15,615 nt of DNA from NCBI GenBank assembly GCA_947599755.1, contig CANQFO010000021.1, positions 1-15,615 of the forward strand. The letters are read 5' to 3'. Positions 14,035-15,615 of this stretch are shown here, in pieces. Every line of letters begins with the position of its first letter. Position 1 is the stretch's first letter. The position numbers were made by a program, and so were the translations under genes. The notes under the pieces are model-generated. The model worked only from the letters and a program-made list of their open reading frames with translations, did no database searches and had not been told where the DNA came from. The stretch comes from an uncultured Bacilli bacterium. GTDB lineage: Bacteria > Bacillota_I > Bacilli_A > RF39 > UBA660.

Positions 14035-14272
14035 ATGATTTAACTCTTGCTATATAAAACAATTATGTATAAATGAGTTATTAAGAAATGATCTAATTAT
14101 AAATTCAGAATATAATTAGATAAAAGAAAAGTAAAAAATAGACTAAATATTTATGAGATAAAAAGATTATCTATTTATAAAAAATGCAAAAGTAAAAAGT
14201 TTTTCCAATTTAATAAAAAAGTTACATTTAAAAGATAATATTATGGTAAAGAGTAGGGAGAATTTAATATTT
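14035..14272. other. A-rich non-coding stretch with inverted repeats
   Basis: No credible ORF. It contains three inverted repeats: TAACTC/GAGTTA (14041-14046 and 14075-14080, long loop), the perfect 11-bp repeat at 14091-14121, and AGATAA/TTATCT (14156-14161 and 14167-14172). None has a following T-run, so none is a standard terminator for serS. The + strand is A-rich here, unlike the T-rich DNA before it. No convincing promoter for the next gene was found. Confidence 0.6.
14091..14121. repeat. Perfect 11-bp inverted repeat
   Basis: ATCTAATTATA (14091-14101) and TATAATTAGAT (14111-14121) surround a 9-nt loop (AATTCAGAA). There are no mismatches. It is not followed by T-rich sequence on either strand, so an operator or a stabilising RNA hairpin is as likely as a terminator. 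Confidence 0.8.
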
Positions 14273-15031
14273 ATGACTTATGAACAATTATTAAAAATGA
14301 TTTACGAAAGAAATTTAAGAGGCGATAGAGTCACTTTAACTGAAGAAGAAGCAAGATCTTATTATGGAGATAAATTGTGTAACCTAATCCAAAAAATTTA
14401 TAAATTTTGCAAAAACTCGGAATATATAATTTATCAACATGCTACCGATGTTGAATCAGCAAATAAAATAATGACAAAAGGATATAAAGTTTCTACTGAT
14501 GAATTAGATGAGTTGCCAGATGATGTAGAATCTCAAGAACCAATTGATATAGAATACGATGATGAAAATGTAAGAACTTATATATATAATGGAAAAAAAT
14601 GCAAAATTCGTTCGGATGGAATTAGGGATGAATTATCTGATACTCAACATTTTTTCGAGAATACAAATTGTAACCTTGATTTTGGTGGTATTACCAATCC
14701 AAATGTAAATAGAAGTGGTTTTGGTGCAACTTGTTTGTTTGTTGTACCTAAGAGTATAACTGGTTCAAGAGAATATATACAATATGGAATAACTGAACCA
14801 CATTTTGATGATTGGGAAGAGGAAGAAATTCCTGAAACATATTTTGCTAGACGTGTTATACCGAAACAGTTTTGTATTGGATTTTTGGATGTAAAAAATA
14901 AAGAATTTGTCTTTAATCCAAATTTTCAATTTAACTATGGTGTTACAGATGAGTTTGAACTAGGTATATCATCACAAATACAAACAGATTTGAGTACCAT
15001 TATCCAAAACAATACTGGAAGAAAAAGATAG
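14273..15031 (+). CDS. Unrecognised protein in an accessory region, faint ADP-ribosyltransferase-like motif
   Basis: I do not recognise this family. The product has 252 residues, no signal peptide and no membrane helix. An N-terminal helical part (MTYEQLLKMI... to about 45) leads to IIYQHATDVESANKIMTKGYKV (about 52-73), whose H-x-T...A..I...G-Y pattern resembles the first strand and helix of PARP/ART-type ADP-ribosyltransferases. This is only a resemblance. A very acidic stretch follows (about 75-100), then SGFGATCLFVVPK and VIPKQFCIGFLDVKNKEFVFNPNF. Start choice: ATG 14273 has GGAG 12 nt upstream, while ATG 14243 (10 residues longer) has none; I prefer 14273. Codon use differs sharply from the core genes, with about half of Ile codons ATA. 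It stands alone in A-rich DNA, and recent acquisition is likely. Confidence 0.75.
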   Translation: MTYEQLLKMIYERNLRGDRVTLTEEEARSYYGDKLCNLIQKIYKFCKNSEYIIYQHATDVESANKIMTKGYKVSTDELDELPDDVESQEPIDIEYDDENVRTYIYNGKKCKIRSDGIRDELSDTQHFFENTNCNLDFGGITNPNVNRSGFGATCLFVVPKSITGSREYIQYGITEPHFDDWEEEEIPETYFARRVIPKQFCIGFLDVKNKEFVFNPNFQFNYGVTDEFELGISSQIQTDLSTIIQNNTGRKR

Positions 15032-15240
15032 AAGAAAATCATTATGATAAAAGAATTAGTACACATAAAAAGATATATTAGTGATTGGAGATAGAAACTT
15101 TTACTAAATCAAAATAGTCTAGATTTATAGTTTTATTGGTGTATATCGAAACTATAAGAAATACTGTTGTAGGTAGAGATATAAATTAAAATCGTTGTAT
15201 ATTTTGTTTTTTTTGTCATATTCTAATAGTGGTGATAGAA
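15032..15240. other. Non-coding gap with an inverted repeat
   Basis: No supported gene. TATAGTTT (15126-15133) and AAACTATA (15149-15156) form a perfect 8-bp inverted repeat with a 15-nt loop. A 16-codon frame from 15043 lacks a ribosome-binding site and is not called. A possible promoter for the next ORF (TTGTAT at 15195-15200, TATTCT at 15219-15224, 18-nt spacing) is weak. Confidence 0.5.
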
Positions 15241-15378
15241 ATGAAAGAAGAAAAAAAACGAATTGAGGTAATTTCTAAGGAAAGTGGATTGGATAATATT
15301 CATGTTGATTGTAATTCTAAAGAAGGAAAGATGTTAATTCAAGTGGTTGCTAAAGAAACTACGATGAAAAAAAATTAA
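15241..15378 (+). CDS. Small hypothetical protein, 45 residues
   Basis: Short ORF starting MKEEKKRIEVISKESGLDN and ending AKETTMKKN. It is preceded by GTGGTGA 6 nt before the ATG, the same sequence that precedes the GNAT gene, and followed by a perfect terminator that begins inside its last codons. Codons are mostly of the T-ending type seen in core genes (GTT, GAT, ATT). The pattern of basic N-terminus, then alternating hydrophobic residues (IEVIS, MLIQVVA), suggests a small two-stranded protein. There are no recognisable motifs. The combination of start site, codon use and terminator makes it a plausible real gene. Confidence 0.55.
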   Translation: MKEEKKRIEVISKESGLDNIHVDCNSKEGKMLIQVVAKETTMKKN

Positions 15379-15392
15379 TCGTAGTTTTTTTT
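15356..15392 (+). terminator. Strong rho-independent terminator overlapping the small gene
   Basis: AAACTACGAT (15356-15365) and ATCGTAGTTT (15378-15387) form a perfect 10-bp stem with a 12-nt A-rich loop, followed by T residues to 15392. The 5' arm is coding sequence, and the stop codon sits in the loop and at the first base of the 3' arm. Confidence 0.85.
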
Positions 15393-15458
15393 ATGTTCCG
15401 GGATAGGAACATAATAAAACCACTCGCTATGCGGGTGAGAGCTGAAAAAGCGATAGCG
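15391..15458 (+). mobile_element. Left end of an IS200-type element
   Basis: Two structures precede the transposase remnant. First, a perfect 9-bp hairpin TTATGTTCC/GGAACATAA (15391-15399 and 15406-15414), flanked by T and A runs. Second, CACTCGC/GCGGGTG around TAT (15421-15437), with CGCTAT (15425-15430) also able to pair with ATAGCG (15453-15458). IS200 left ends are known to carry a terminator-like hairpin and a second structure that hides the tnpA ribosome-binding site, and this layout fits. The exact boundary and target site cannot be fixed. Confidence 0.6.
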
Positions 15459-15470
15459 TTAAGAGAAAAA

Positions 15471-15615
15471 ATGATGATGAAAGTTCATTATCTCATACGA
15501 GATGGAATTGCCAATATCAATCACATAGTTATAGAAAACTTAGAAGAGATATAGGAGTATACTTAAGAAGACTATGTGATTATAAAGGAGTTGAGAGAGT
15601 AGAAGCTCAAGCATG
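15471..15615 (+). pseudogene. tnpA: Degraded IS200-type transposase gene, 5' part, cut by the window end
   Basis: The frame through 15503 reads SSLSHTRWNCQY, typical of the start of IS200/IS605 Y1 transposases (S-L-x-H-T-K-W-x-C-x-Y-H). From 15536 it reads KLRRDIGVYLRRLCDYKGVE, then VEAQA, the segment just before the catalytic HIH motif. The piece that should lie between, ending in APKYRR-type residues, is missing: after QY the DNA encodes a short HIV remnant in another frame and then jumps to the KLRRDIG part. The only ATG codons (15471-15479) are out of frame with the conserved part. It therefore looks inactivated by small frameshifts plus an internal deletion of roughly ten residues. The HUH and catalytic Tyr regions lie beyond the window. 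Confidence 0.75.

Noticed and set aside
15043..15093. 16-codon frame starting MIKELVHIKR
   Set aside because: Too short, no ribosome-binding site, and codon pattern not informative.
14035..15240. CRISPR array or tandem repeats
   Set aside because: There are inverted repeats but no regularly spaced direct repeats of uniform length.

Overview
The window comes from a low-GC Gram-positive bacterium (Bacillota). The evidence is the suf gene order S-U-B with a SufU scaffold, a T-box leader, near-perfect Shine-Dalgarno sites, SpoVS, a sortase with a cell-wall substrate, and very AT-rich DNA. I cannot name a genus. From 1 to about 14 kb the + strand is strikingly T-rich, and nearly all genes lie on it. 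The one minus-strand gene is correspondingly lysine- and asparagine-rich.

Layout. 1-3001: the end of an iron-sulfur assembly operon (sufS, sufU, sufB; sufC and sufD would be expected just upstream). 3161-3532: a single-stranded DNA-binding protein with its own promoter and terminator. 3618-5260: a two-gene operon of a GNAT acetyltransferase and a pyrimidine-nucleoside phosphorylase. 5314-7744: a surface-protein operon made of a thioester-domain adhesin with a VPDTN sorting-like motif, an overlapping sortase, and a five-helix membrane protein. 7757-8656 (minus) and 8745-9929 (plus): two peptidoglycan peptidases transcribed divergently, an M15B carboxypeptidase and a PBP5-type D-Ala-D-Ala carboxypeptidase. 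9930-10255: a gene-free stretch with a candidate structured RNA. 10256-10516: spoVS. 10642-11478: a zinc-ribbon membrane protein. 11527-14034: a sigma-A promoter and a T-box leader controlling an M19 dipeptidase and serS, whose reading frames overlap by 14 nt.

From about 14035 the composition changes. The + strand becomes A-rich, ATA isoleucine codons become common, and several inverted repeats lie in non-coding DNA around one unrecognised 252-residue gene. A 45-residue ORF with a perfect terminator follows. The window ends in the left end and 5' part of a degraded IS200-type transposase gene. I read 14035-15240 as a probable accessory insertion next to a mobile-element scar.

The points most worth a second look are: the adhesin-sortase-membrane protein cassette, whose sortase has Gln where the catalytic Arg is expected; the T-box placed ahead of a dipeptidase-serS pair, with an unusual terminator pairing; the structured element ahead of spoVS; and the unrecognised island gene, which has a faint ADP-ribosyltransferase-like motif.
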